Shown here: positions 47,207 through 58,861 of the stretch, piece by piece
Numbering within the stretch: position 1 is the first letter of the stretch
Layout of the letters: the number at the start of each line of letters is the position of its first letter
Assembly (NCBI GenBank): GCA_021596325.1
Contig: JAKGDA010000037.1
Span: 62,001 to 126,000, forward strand
Length of the DNA: 64,000 nucleotides
Direction of reading: 5' to 3'
DNA from: Parafenestella ontariensis
Taxonomy: Eukaryota > Ascomycota > Dothideomycetes > Pleosporales > Cucurbitariaceae
Notes under the pieces: model-generated
What the model was told of the DNA's origin: nothing
Database searches by the model: none
The model's input: only the letters and a program-made list of their open reading frames with translations
Made by a program: the position numbers and the translations under genes

Positions 47207-47230
47207 ACGGCGGTCACGGCGGTCACGGCG
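47207..47230 (+). repeat. Short tandem repeat, 9-bp CGGCGGTCA-type unit
   Basis: The unit ACGGCGGTC recurs almost exactly about three times in 24 bases. It is a small GC-rich minisatellite within non-coding DNA. Confidence 0.5.
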
Positions 47231-48772
47231 TGCCCGTTCCCCTGGGTCGCATGTGGAGAGGCTCCAATACAAGCTTTCCTCGACTGCAACGGTGTTTGCT
47301 CGATCTGGTCATCGGGAATACCCTGACGCGCATGCTTTTACGAATCTACGAGTTGGTTGAGGTATTGAGGGCAAGCTGTCACATGCTTCTAAACCGCTTG
47401 CCGAGCTCTACCGAACGTACCTCCACGCTTACACTACTCAGAGGGGAAGCGCTTCACATGTATCCGCGTTGCAACCCAACCATTTCACATGCTCACCGAA
47501 TTTTTTTATTTTCCTCTTCTCCTGTTGGACGCATGCATTAACGTCGCATTACTATCCTTCTCTCAGTCCTAATTTTCCCTGTTCATCTCATTTCTGCATG
47601 TCTCAGCGTCAAAGCACAGCAAAAAATCTCCAAAAGCCCCCACTTCTCGACCCCTTCAGTACCCACCCACTCCACGTATAATTGGGCTCCCATTCGCAAA
47701 ACCGCGCACGAGAGGAAAGCTTTGCCAACAACCCGCAAACTCCCGATCCGCTACAACAGTGCACTGTACCCGCTTTATTCCCACGCAAGCCCTCCATCTA
47801 GACTCGCAACGAACCCCAATCCAATCCGCGACCCACTACACGCGAGCACGTTCACAACTCCCTGGTCTAGGGGTGACCGTAACCCTCACCGCCCACTTAG
47901 CTGTACAGTATTATATTTTTTGTTCTTTCTTGCAGGCAGCGAGCGGAAGTTGCCACACGCATATAAGGCCGCCCAATTGAGTCTTTTTTACTAGTGGACA
48001 CTGCTCCTTTCGAGCTAGAGAGTATAATTCAGTTGAGCAAGCTGGGTTCAGCCTTTCAGCCACCGGGCTAGACTTCCGTTACCTAGTACTAGCTAGCCAT
48101 AGCCACGTGCGCGAAGCTTGACAGCTGGAGCTGGGAGCTCGATGCGAGCTAACGCCGAGACCAGGCTAGGCGTACAGTATAGTTGTACCATGGCTAGGTA
48201 ATCAATCCATGGTTTCCTAACTACTTATGGAGTTGTAGGATTCTCACCAGTAATTGTGAAGTATCACATGGTCTCTCTTCTCACTCCCTCGACTCAGATG
48301 TGGCTGGACTGGACCAAATCCTATCCTATCCTATGCCCCATCCTGTCCAAAGTCGTTCATGCAACAATCAGAGCATACATCACATCACCAGACCTTTTCA
48401 GCTCAGCTGAGCCCGGGTGCCGGTGTTCCGTAACACGGCAACATGTGTGGCATGTTTTTTGTGCTCGGCGAACACCGATTTCGAGGCTGCTAGTAGGTTG
48501 TCGTGTGGTTCGATATGCTGTCCTGTCCGGCAAACTACTGGGGAAATGCTGATTAGCAAGCAAGCAAACACTCTGACTGGGCCTCTGTTGCTGGTGGTGC
48601 TTAACTCGGAGGTCGTAGTTGAATCTCGTTGGTGTTGCACTTTTTGCTTTCGCCGTGTAGTTGTAGACCAGTCAGTCCCTGCGTAAAGACATGTGCGTGC
48701 AAGCAAGCAAGTAAGCAAGAGGAATGGGTATTTCCGTCATGCCGGGGAACAAAACGATGGCGGGGTGTGGGT

Positions 48773-48790
48773 CCTTCCTTCCTTCCTTCC
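48773..48790 (+). repeat. CCTT microsatellite
   Basis: Four and a half CCTT units in a row, followed by more pyrimidine-rich DNA. It is a simple repeat with no gene on it. Confidence 0.75.
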
Positions 48791-50825
48791 TCCCTTCCTC
48801 CTCTTACAACTAGCTCCTGTGTCCCTTCTGTTCTGGCCTGATCCGGAGGAACGATGGAATACAACTAAAACTACCCCGAGGCGGATTGCGCTTTTTTGTG
48901 TGGCCGAAGGATTGAGGTCGTTCGACTGCTGTGTGCTAACGAAGGGAAAGGAGTCGAGGCGAATGGGATGTTTTGATATGTTTTGATACAGTGGTGTTTT
49001 GTTACGGACGGGTGGAGATGAGGTGAGGTGAGACGGCTCGGAAGTGCCTCGTCTCGTGCTTGTTAGTTGTGGTGTTGAGATAGTTGTTTGGCGAGGAGGA
49101 AGTAAGAGTTACGTTCATATCTTGATGGTTTGATGGATGAGTTTCATACCCACCTGCTAGAGCCAGTGTTGAGGCTCACTTGTCTTACATAGCGGAGTGG
49201 GCGTTTTGCGCGTTACATAAATATTTGGACGTTTTCTCTCTCGTCTTTTTATCGGTCTTGTATCTGACTGGTGGACAGATTCTTCTTTGTGCTCTGGTCG
49301 TTGTGGTAAAGTGAGTGAGTGAGATGAATCCACGGGTTAGGATTTCGAGGTATGTTGATTGAAGCAGGTAATAGTATACACAACTACCTATGAAACTTAG
49401 TCCCACCTCTTAGCGACACTTTTGTGGAGCAGTGTGTGTCGAGACGTCAAGTTTCCTCACTGACGTTCTATACTACGGGAAAAGATCCAGCTATATTTTA
49501 CTACATACCAATATAGTATAGTAGGTAGTAGACGTGTTGCTACGTCAAGTTATCTCGCCGCTAGAAAACAAGAAAGCATTTTTTCCCTATGCGAAAGGAA
49601 ATGAAACGAAGCGGTCACACTACGCTCAACCTCCTCACTAATTAGATATTCAACCCCCTCTTACCTAGCCACTAACCTTCAACACTAAAGATTAAATCTC
49701 TATAAACGACCCCGTGCCTTTCTGCTATACTATATCATTGCCCACAAGCGAATGATTTAGTGAATGGATCTAAAACTTCTAAACCAGACAGGTAACATGC
49801 GAAGAATATCTTACCATCAACATTGTATCGTCTGACGAAATTAGAATCTACTATTCTTCTTTCACCTCTCTGCCTTCGTCTCTCCTTCCCTCTACACCTG
49901 TATCTATACTTATACTTATATCCTTAAGCTAATCTAACTTATCTATACCTCCCGCCTGCTCCCACTTCCTCCTCACAGTCAGAACATAAACGAAATCATC
50001 CATCCGAACACAACGTCTCAAATCTCAAATCTCACACTCAAACAACCGAAAGAGTAAAAATAAAAATAAAAAAAATTGGCATACTACACATTCTTCATTC
50101 ATTGACACTCCTAGCCCTAGCCTCAGCCTCACTCTATCCGTTCGTCTACCCGTCTATTCATCCCTATCTCTATGTGTAATTTAAAACTCTCATCATATAC
50201 TCATCTCATATATATATATATAGACAGGCAAAATTAGATATGCACGTACCATAGCTAAGCTCAGTCGTCCACCAATGTAATCCAACTCTTAGGTACCATT
50301 ATCGTTTATGTCGTGTCGCTCATGTCGCGTGGTGCATGGATACACGAATAGTGTACTACTTTTGATCTCTGATTCGTGGCGGGGAGAAACATGAGGATTG
50401 AGACTTACTTGCACGGCTGGAGGGTGAAAGTGACGCTGTATATATGGCCGAGGTCTAAGTCAAGGTTGCTGGGAGACTGCGTGACTTTGAACCGCGATAT
50501 GCCTGACCTAGGTACGAGGTACTGCGCTGATTTGTCTAGTACTGACGAATTTCTACAGTCATTTGGGCCAGTATTTAACGTGCCTGCTTGGAAACAGGTA
50601 TCATCAGAGAGCATGGAGAAAGTTGTTAGGCATCATATGCTGTTGACTTTTTTTACATTCACTGTCTATGGGTATACCGCTCAGGCATCTTTCCATCACC
50701 ATCACAGTCCATACCGCTGCTGTGCTCTCCAGACGTGACTTGGTCCAAGCGTGTGCCCGTCCTCTCCACCTCCTCCCACGGGCAGCAGCAAATCGCGTCG
50801 CACGACGTGTTTGGCGCTGCAACGT

Positions 50826-53593
50826 CTAAAAGTCATTCTCATCGCTTCCCGCAATAATCACATTGTTGACCTATCCATCGGGTTAGCATCGATCGGAGAA
50901 CGGCGAAGGGAGGGAAAACAAGGGTGGTACAAAGGAACGATCGGAGCGATGCAAGGCGTGCGTAGTCAAGAATGATCCCGAGAACGAGGCGGCCCATTCA
51001 GGAACCACGAATGAAATCACGTTTGCATTTCTCGCGTGTAACGAGCGATGCAAATTTGCGTGCTGCAAACTAGTGCAACTGTCATATTTGCTTCCCCGCT
51101 TCCCCGACATTTGATTGTCGAGGTGGGAAGAGCAAGGGAGACAAGGGGAGGCGGAAGGGATGGCGGGAAGGGACTGCATAGTGTAATGAAAGGGTAGTGT
51201 AAGAAAAGAAATGGTAATGATACATACCTTGAGCACCATCCTGCACAGTTGTGTAGCGAGCAATAGCTGTTGCCTCTTTGAGATCAAGGGATCGATCACG
51301 AAGTGCTCCCTCATATCTGCAATAGCGCCACGTTAGCACGATCTCAATGGTTTCAGCCACAAAGGTAGCCCGTGACAGGGTGAAAGAGGGCCAGCAAAGC
51401 AACGTGTCTCAAGTGCTTTTCGTCTAATCTCCACTTGTGGTTGCGTTCATGTCGAACGAACCGTGTGGAAGATGCGTGGGGGCGTGGCACTACATCCCAC
51501 GGAGTCGTTGGACGCGGGAAGATGGATGTACCACGGGACCACGCACCCTCGGAGATGAACCGCGATGCGGGCGCTTAACAACGGTGGAAAGAAAAGGAAG
51601 TATGTCCTGCTGATACCGCAAAAGGATGGCAAAACTCGTATAGGAAAGGTCGTCGGAAGAAGCAGATACGAGAACGTGGACTTACCATTGCTCCCGGTTT
51701 GCATGCAGTCGACACCTAACCTGGTGTTCTTTTCCTTGGCTTGTCGGGACTTGATATTGGCGAGAGTCTCGATAGGACTGAGGCCGGAGTTCTCAGCCAG
51801 CGCCATGGGTACGCAATCGAGGGCATCAGCAAAGGCGCGCATTGCGTACTGCTCGAGACCGGGGCTCTGCAAGTTCATTAGGTGTGCCGGCCTATATCAC
51901 GCATTTGAATTGACCTACCTTGACTGCTGCATCCTCGACCGCCAGTGAGCAGGCAACTTCCGCGGCACCACCACCGTATACAATCCGGTTGTCCTTGACC
52001 AAGTTTCGCACGACGCAAAGTGCATCGTGTAGTGAGCGTTTCGCCTCATCAATGATCTACACCTTGTTAGTAATTACAAATTCCATAAACGAAGACATTT
52101 CGCCGCTTGAGCATACCATCTTGTTGCTGCCTCGGACAAAGACGGTCACGGCTCTTGTGTTCGCACACTCCTCGATGACCAGCATCTTGTCCCTCGTCGT
52201 TCCGAAGGTCAGCTCCCGCACGATACCCGCCTTGCCTAGCTTCTCCGCGCTGAGGTCCTCGAAACGCGGTACTATGCGGCCGTTTGTAGCGATAGCAATC
52301 AACTCGATCTCTGGTCCACCAACCCATCGTACAGCAGGCAGCTTGTTTGTGAGAAGGAGATGGTTGGCCTCGTCGTCGAAGCCCCACTGACATATTACTA
52401 CGTTTGCGCCCGTGTTCTTGATCTGCTCAATCATCTCGGTGAACTTGCCCGACTCGTAATTTTGCAGCTTCTTGAACTCCTCGACGGAGGTGATGTCCAA
52501 CTTGTGCTTGGTCTTGGGCTTCGGCGGCTCAAACGCGCACGTCAAGATGGCGAGTTTGGCGTCCTTGACCTCGGAGGGCATCTGGGGATGCGAGAAGTCC
52601 TTGTCTACTATGACGCCCTTGACGAGGAGTGTGTCTTCTAGGGAGCCTCCGACCTTGCCGTCGACCTTGATGAGTTCGAAGTCGACGTCTTTTCGGTCCA
52701 AGTCGGCCACTGACAGTACAGCGTCGACGGCGATGTTGGCGAACTGGTCGTGGGCTTTCGAGACGATCTTGCTTCCTAAGCTGGTCTTGGCGACCCTGAA
52801 CAGCTGCTCTGTGTTGTCTTTGGAGAAGTGGATCTCGTCGCTGATCTCGTCGAGCTTGGCCACGGCGACCTCGCAGGCCTGGTCGTAGCCGTCTGCTATC
52901 CGGATGGGGTGGATGCCCTTGTCGATGAGGTCCGCGGCCTGCTCGAGCAGCGCGCCTGCTAGTACCACCACACCCGTTGTGCCGTCGCCAATCTCGTCGT
53001 CTTGTGACTTTGACAACTCGACTAGCAGCTTCGCGACGTGGTTCGAGATCTCCATCTGGGAGAGAATGGTGGCGCCGTCGTTCGTTACCGTGATATCTCC
53101 GTCGGGTGAAATTAGGATCTTGTCCAGTCCTCGCGGTCCCTACATTCTCGTGAGCCTGTTGTCTCCTACTGATGATTTTGCATGCATACTAGCGATGTCT
53201 TGACGATATTCGCTACCGTCTTTGCGGCCAGAATATGTGACTTGACGGCTTCGTTGCCATGCTGCCTCTTCTTCTTGCCTTGACTGCCCTCGGTGTCAGC
53301 TGTTGCCCTTGCTGCTCGTCCCTCGAACTATGCTCTGGTGTTCCACATACTCTCTGACAATGATAAACGGCCGGCCCGCCTCATCCTTCATCACCTGGGC
53401 TATAATCGATGTTGTCAGTTGTTGCTCTTGCGGGTTGACCGGGTATTCTCGAGTCGTAAGAAGGTCGGAGGCGTACCATTTGACATGTCAAGTTCTGTGC
53501 ACATAGATAGTCAGCATATATTCTGGTATAGAAATGCTTCAACGTATGGAGGGTTTGGGGCTGTTGCAGCCTGCACAACTTACGCATCGCCAT
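50826..53593 (-). CDS. cct5: CCT epsilon subunit, cytosolic TCP-1 chaperonin
   Basis: Nine exons: 53584-53593, 53477-53494, 53351-53399, 53190-53283, 52117-53139, 51919-52056, 51686-51866, 51228-51316 and 50826-50870; 548 residues, all phases consistent. Group II chaperonin motifs are clear: TSLGPRGLDKILI (58-), TVTNDGATIL (catalytic Asp78) and DDEIGDGTTGVVVLAGALL (105-). VKGVIVDKDFSHPQMP, KHKLDITSVEEF and FVRGSNKM are CCT5-specific in flavour. Exon 9 supplies the C-terminus VNNVIIAGSDENDF. CCT5 is one of eight subunits of the CCT/TRiC ring that folds actin and tubulin. Two micro-exons (10 and 18 nt) open the gene, and its last two introns (369 and 357 nt) are far longer than its other introns. 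It is divergent from the HP1 gene. Confidence 0.94.
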
Positions 53594-53957
53594 AGTGAAC
53601 AAATGCTCTGCTCAAACCGATATTACAAAAGATCGGAGACTCGACAAGCTATATACACGTGCCAGCAACTATGACGGCGCGTATCTGAGAGTGAGGGGTG
53701 GTGGGGTAATTTCGTAAACAGCTGGTATCGCATCTCGAAATTTCCCCAGAGAAGCTTGGCAAGCTCGACGCACGGCCGTCGCGTCCTCTAGCTTCAACCA
53801 CCGTCCGACTGTATGGCAACGGCGTCTGCTTGCTTGTCCACCACATCTCACTGAGCTCTGCCGCGCGTGCAATTGGCCTGTTCTGGTCTGCCAACGAGCC
53901 CCAGACGCCATCTCTAGCTCATATCATCCTGCGTCATCACTAGCGACAGCTCTCAAG
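53594..53957. promoter_or_regulatory. Divergent promoter, CCT5 / HP1-type gene
   Basis: 364 bp between the two start codons, GC-moderate with CT-rich tracts. It must drive both genes. No clear TATA box. Confidence 0.55.
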
Positions 53958-54941
53958 ATGCCTCGTGAGTTGCGCCTACCAACATTAAGCATTCAACGCG
54001 TATTGTACGACTGCTAACGCGCGCATAGCTGCCCTCAGCGACGACAGCGAGTCCTCGGGCGACGACGAGATCCCCGCGCAGAAGAAAGGTAAGCAGCCCG
54101 CAGCGCAGGTCGACGAGGAAGAGCAAGAAGAGGCCGACGAAGAGGATGATGGAGAACCGGCCGAGGACGAGTATGCGCACTACCCGCACACTTGGATCGC
54201 ATTGCGCTGACTACGCGACAGATACATCGTTGAGGCCATACTTGCGCACAAGTGGGTCAAAGTGAGACTCCCTACCCCCCGAGGCCACGCGCATCACTGA
54301 CCGCACTCAGGGCGAGCTCGAATTCGACGTCAAATGGATGGGCTACGACGACCCGAAAGACCGGACATGGGAGCCCGAGAGCAACATGTACGCTCGCACC
54401 CTTCGCACCTACAGCTAGACGTCCGTGACTAATAACCACAGGGGCGGCGCCGTCGACGTGTTGAAAGAATACTTCAAGAAGCTCGGCGGCCGACCACAGC
54501 CTCCCAAGGGCCAGAAGCGAAAGGGCAGACAATCCGGCGTCAACTCGGAAGCCGGCACCCCAGCCTCGAGCACCAAGCGCGCGAAACAGGAGAAGCAGTG
54601 GAGCCCACCTCCAGGCTCCTGGGAACACGACGTCAGCCACATCGACACGATCGAGCAGACTAAGAATCCTAAGACAGGCGAGACGGAGAAATTCGTATAC
54701 CTGGTTTGGAAGAACCAGAAGAAAACACAGCACCCCCTCAAACACGTAAACCTGAAGTGTCCGCAGAAGGTGCCTTTTCTCTTGCCAACTTGAATTTGAG
54801 GTGGACTTGGCTAATGCGCCACAGATGCTTCTTTACTACGAGAGCCACCTCGTCTTCACACAAAACGACGACATACTGGATGGTGGTGATCAAAATGGTG
54901 ACAACGATGGCACCAACGTCGTCATGAAGGATTCTGACTGA
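53958..54941 (+). CDS. HP1: HP1-type heterochromatin protein (chromodomain plus chromoshadow domain)
   Basis: Six exons: 53958-53964, 54029-54170, 54222-54261, 54311-54387, 54442-54769 and 54825-54941; 236 residues. The first exon is only 7 nt. An acidic N-terminus (EEEQEEADEEDDGEPAED) precedes the chromodomain (residues 50-99). The aromatic cage that binds methylated Lys9 of histone H3 is intact: Tyr51, Trp72 and Tyr75 in EDEYIVEAILAHKWVKG and DVKWMGY. A basic hinge (KGQKRKGRQS...KRAKQEK) follows. The chromoshadow domain covers about 140-201, with KFVYLVWKN and the final HLVFTQ. This is the layout of Neurospora HPO, Aspergillus HepA and yeast Swi6. It is expected to dimerise and silence heterochromatin. 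A GGTAAGC in exon 2 (54088) looks like a donor, but reading through stays in frame. Confidence 0.93.
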
Positions 54942-55884
54942 TGCGGCCCAGGCGATTAGGTATCCCCACAGCGACCGACCGTTACCATCGAGCCGGGAGT
55001 TCGCACTACTCCGAAGGTGAAGATCCGAGCAAATGCTGCCCGGAGGCGCTGTAGCTTCAGAAATGCTGGAGTTGGAGTCGTGAGCGCCTCGCCTCGCCTC
55101 CATGCAACCAACCATCCTTGGTTCCTTCTTTCGCATTTTGTCCGCGGCGACGGAGCAACTCTTTTCACAATGGCGTACAAGGCAGCCACATGTATTATGC
55201 GAGCTTTGAATACAACACGGGGATCGTGGATACTGTATGGAGTTGCATGGGTTCCTGGGAGTTTACCAACTTGTACTCTATTATCAATTACTACTTCCCA
55301 ACATTCATCGATTACTTTTCCACAATTCACGAAACTAATTGCTCTTACAAGCTTGACACGACATTGTTCTACTTCCTGTATGATGTGAATGTACATCACC
55401 CTCAGCACGGAAAAAGCCGCAGTAGTGAAATAAGTGTGCACACATCTCTCATTAGCCGTAAGACTTCAAATCTTACAATCCTATACTATCTATATACAAT
55501 AAAAGCCAAAGCCAAAGCCAAATGCTAACAAACTGCTGCAACACTAACCCAGCGTTGCGTAACGGGGTATCCCAAAAGCCAAAAACTCGGCTATACTATA
55601 CTCTTCAAATCGCATTATGCTCAACACAGCCGTAGCCGTAACAATGAATCGGGGCGTAAAAACCTCCTGGCTATTCGATCCCAACTCCAAAAATCAAATC
55701 CAAGTTCAAAACGCCTTCCCATGCCATGCAATCATGCCTGCCATATATACCCTTTCCTTTCCTTCCTTCTTCGTCATAGAGCGTCGTCATGTGTACAAGC
55801 GCAAGTGCAGCAAGCTATGTCGATGCCATGCATATACATGTGTACGTGTTGTTTTGTGTGTGGTGTGTGTACAGCTTTCCTTCT
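54942..55884. other. Intergenic between HP1 and the microprotein gene
   Basis: 943 bp. It begins with the HP1 3' UTR and includes a GCCAAA tandem repeat at 55505-55522. A plus frame at 55118-55528 shows no coding character and is treated as a shadow. Nothing else is seen. Confidence 0.5.
55505..55522 (+). repeat. GCCAAA tandem repeat
   Basis: Three exact copies of GCCAAA in a row in non-coding DNA. Confidence 0.8.
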
Positions 55885-56028
55885 TCAAGCCTCGGTCATA
55901 TCCGATACCGACGATGCGGTGCCGCCGACGGCCATTCGCGTTTGTAGATAGTAGATCAGGTATGCGATGAGGGCGATGAGGATGAAGAGGATTAGGATGA
56001 TGAGGAAGATGACGATGTTGCGCTTCAT
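55885..56028 (-). CDS. 47-residue single-pass membrane microprotein
   Basis: The frame runs ATG to TGA in 48 codons. The first 31 residues (MKRN then IVIFLIILILFILIALIA, YLIYYL, QTR) form one long Ile/Leu-rich hydrophobic segment flanked by positive charges (Lys2, Arg3, Arg31), a good single transmembrane helix. The rest is a short hydrophilic tail, AVGGTASSVSDMTEA. Codons use G or C at the third position mostly, as in the real genes here, although the hydrophobic run alone could arise from the ATC/CTC bias of GC-rich DNA. No homologue is recalled. The tail may face cytosol or lumen. Confidence 0.55.
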   Translation of the reverse strand: MKRNIVIFLIILILFILIALIAYLIYYLQTRMAVGGTASSVSDMTEA

Positions 56029-58861
56029 GGTTGCGGTTGCGGCTTGAGGTTGAGTTGGAGGTGAGGTGTTGGTTGGAGTGTGTTCGGACGGTGCGAGGCG
56101 ATGCGATGCGCGGTGGTGATGCGAGTGCGTAGGAGTGTGTTTTCTAGTAGAAAATTAGTTGATTGCTCCAAGGGAAAAACTTTGAAAACTGTACATACCT
56201 CTCAAACTGCTCTCGTAGTGTGTGGGTGTTACTGACAACGCACAAGGCCCGAGCTCAAGCAAGCAGCAGCTATCGTCTGAGCAACCTTCAATCCGATCAA
56301 CAAAAGAGTTTTGTTAAAAAGTCAAGATCGCGCAGTATCAAGTCGTGTAATGATGAGGACAGTACAGTATGCAGCTAAGTGGCTTCTCTTGGAATGTGGC
56401 ATGCACCAACTTTTGTAGAGACATGGCGGGGTGCGTGCGCGGGGGCGGGTGGTTGGGTGGTTGGTTGGGTTCGCGTCTGCGGGGGTTGGGAATGGCTGGA
56501 CGAGTGGGTGAGGCTGGATATGAAACCTGAAGCAGGATGGGGGATGATGATGATGACGATGGTGGAGTAGTGATATTATGGAGGGAAATTGAATAGCAGA
56601 TGATCATTATTGCGATGAGGATTGGTGCGCTTGGGATGGATGGGTGGAAGGAGCGTTGATGATGCGTGGTCACGTGCAGGGGCTTGGCGCGCTTATGGGC
56701 CTAACTAGCAGGGCAAGCGCTACCGTTTGGAAACAACACCAAACAAGTTCGTCATAATTCGATTCTGATATCCTTCAGCGGGCGATTTCATCGAAAGGTC
56801 GGTCACCGTCAGATCATGATCGCCAACTGGTTCTGATGCGTGCTTCGCATATCCACAGCTGTCCCAACTTCGATGATGAGACTTGCCCGCATCACGACCG
56901 TTGCAGCATCAATTCTTTTTGCTAACCTGCCCGCAATCATTTGCCTGTCATGAGCACAATATGCCAAAGACGAACTACCACTCCATCAGCTCCGATCCTG
57001 CTATTTACCTGATGACTGAGCGGGTCTCCAAGTCGAGGATCGGACGAACTGTCAATGTCGTTGTCAACATGACTGCAGGTTGCGCTGCGACTGCTGCTGG
57101 TGGCATGGATGCTGCGCGGCATCCGGATCATGCCAGAGTGTAGAGAGAGACTAATGCCGTCTGGACTTTTCCTTTCGTGTATCACACCGGTATTTAAGAG
57201 AGGCCTCGCACTTTATTGCATGATCAGATCATTCTTCTAGTGCTCAGGCGCATGAGTGTGCAACGCACCCTATGGTCGGGATTTCCCCCAACACAAGGGT
57301 CACACCATACCAATTAACGGAGCCATCCCGGGGACATCGATTTGATTGCCATCGTCAAGAACATGGTCTTCGCCTAAACACAACAAATATCTCGCGTCTA
57401 TGATAAGATTATACTGCGCATGCCAGCTCTTATACTCAAATCCAAACGAATTTCCATCGATCGGTGGTGTTGTACAACACTCTGCCTTCCATTCCGAGAA
57501 TTTCTGAGTTGTGGGAGGACCTTAAAAGCATCCACCGGACGTCCCTCCGTCGACAGCCTTTTCGCCCGGCCATTGGTCAGCACATAGCTCCCTGAGCATC
57601 TCCTGGCGCCCTTTGTGACGCCGTGCCTACTGGCCCTGATTAAATGCTCCAGGGGTATTCAGTTCGACTATTCCGCGAATGTCCTTTTGCTCAGACCCAT
57701 ACTGACGTTCTTTTTTACCATCAAGATTGTCTCCTCATGCTGGGACAGTGGTGGATCCCATCTTTCAAGTTTGACCAAGAAACTGAGGAGGTTCTGAGAT
57801 AATAGACAACCGGATCTGAAAGACCACAATGAGCCGAAGCGCAAGCTCAGATATGACGAAGAATCCTGAAAGACCATCACGCTCTGAGATACCACAGCAT
57901 TGCGATCGAGCGAGACACAGGACTGAGTCGAAGGAGTCAAATTCATCCCTGCGCACTGATCGATCTGAGGCCATCTGGACCTTAACGATCGCCTATACCC
58001 TGTGGCTATATCTTACAAACTATCAATGGATGGCTTCTAGAACCGTATCTCACGTATTTAGAATGGCAATTTCATCGATTGGTTAGGCCCGCGGAGCCGA
58101 TCAAGTTTGCACAAGACTCTGGGTCTTGGTGCCTAAAACGGAGATCAATAGTTACCCTACATAGGTTGAACTGCATTCTTTAGTAAGTGTTCCATTCAAG
58201 CTATACAAGGACTTGTCCACAAATCATCACCGAGAAACATTTCGAGCTGCAAGGCATTGTGCAATATACACAACATGGCATCGTGGCACCGTTTCTGCAA
58301 ACCTTCGTACCGCATAAGCAATATCGGCCTCTGTACAGCATATGGAGAGAGTTCTACTTCTACATATAGTTAGTATGCAGGGCTTCATATCGGTCAACCG
58401 ATTAGAACCAGAGAACCATGTTAAGGTTTTGGCATCCACATCCCAACCTTCTTCTTCATCCACGCACTTTGTTGCACGACAGGACATGTCCGAAACACGG
58501 GCCCCGTCCCGCATACTGTCCGAGATTCATGCGCATCGGTCATCTTGTGTATCCCAAGGCACATTTCTGACTACCCGCAAGTGGATCATCCCGCTCGACA
58601 AACCATGTTATCGGTGAAGACCTCCACACTGTACGCGCGTCTTGGCACCTATATGACCACGGGGATCCTGTCTGCACTTCTGTTCTCTCTGCCGATACAG
58701 CCATTTCTTTCACTACCTCTATTATCACCGTTATCACACGCTCTTTTGCTAGCTACTTCCAACCCTTGATGAATTTGAGTTTTCTTCTTTAATAAAAAGG
58801 TATTTGCTCCTACAGCCATTGTACTACTGACTACGCTTGCAGGGTTAGCCGCTCGCCAACC
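56029..58861. other. 2.8-kb intergenic region
   Basis: It contains the upstream region of the microprotein gene, a GGTTGG-rich stretch (56440-56480), and the promoter of the WSC gene at the right end. Small frames (56883-57143, 57829-58086) show no domains and no coding support. Confidence 0.45.

Larger units (their letters stand above)
42424..50825. other. 8.4-kb region without a supportable gene
   Basis: This stretch follows the 3' end of the areA-like gene and reaches the last exon of CCT5. Open frames are short and lack features; those at 44201-44677 and 46764-47360 are the longest. From about 49400 to 50250 the sequence is AT-rich with TA runs and A-tracts (50050-50090, 50210-50222). 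Simple repeats are present (CCTT at 48773-48790, CGGCGGTCA units near 47207-47230). No transposon ends, tRNA or rRNA were seen. Confidence 0.5.

Noticed and set aside
46764..47360. 198-codon plus-strand frame
   Set aside because: Arg/Ser-rich with no recognisable fold; a tandem repeat inside it explains part of its length.
54088..54093. Possible intron donor GGTAAGC in HP1 exon 2
   Set aside because: No suitable acceptor restores the frame, and reading through is open and acidic as expected for HP1.
55118..55528. 136-codon plus-strand frame after HP1
   Set aside because: Composition and position suggest 3' UTR and intergenic DNA; no motif.
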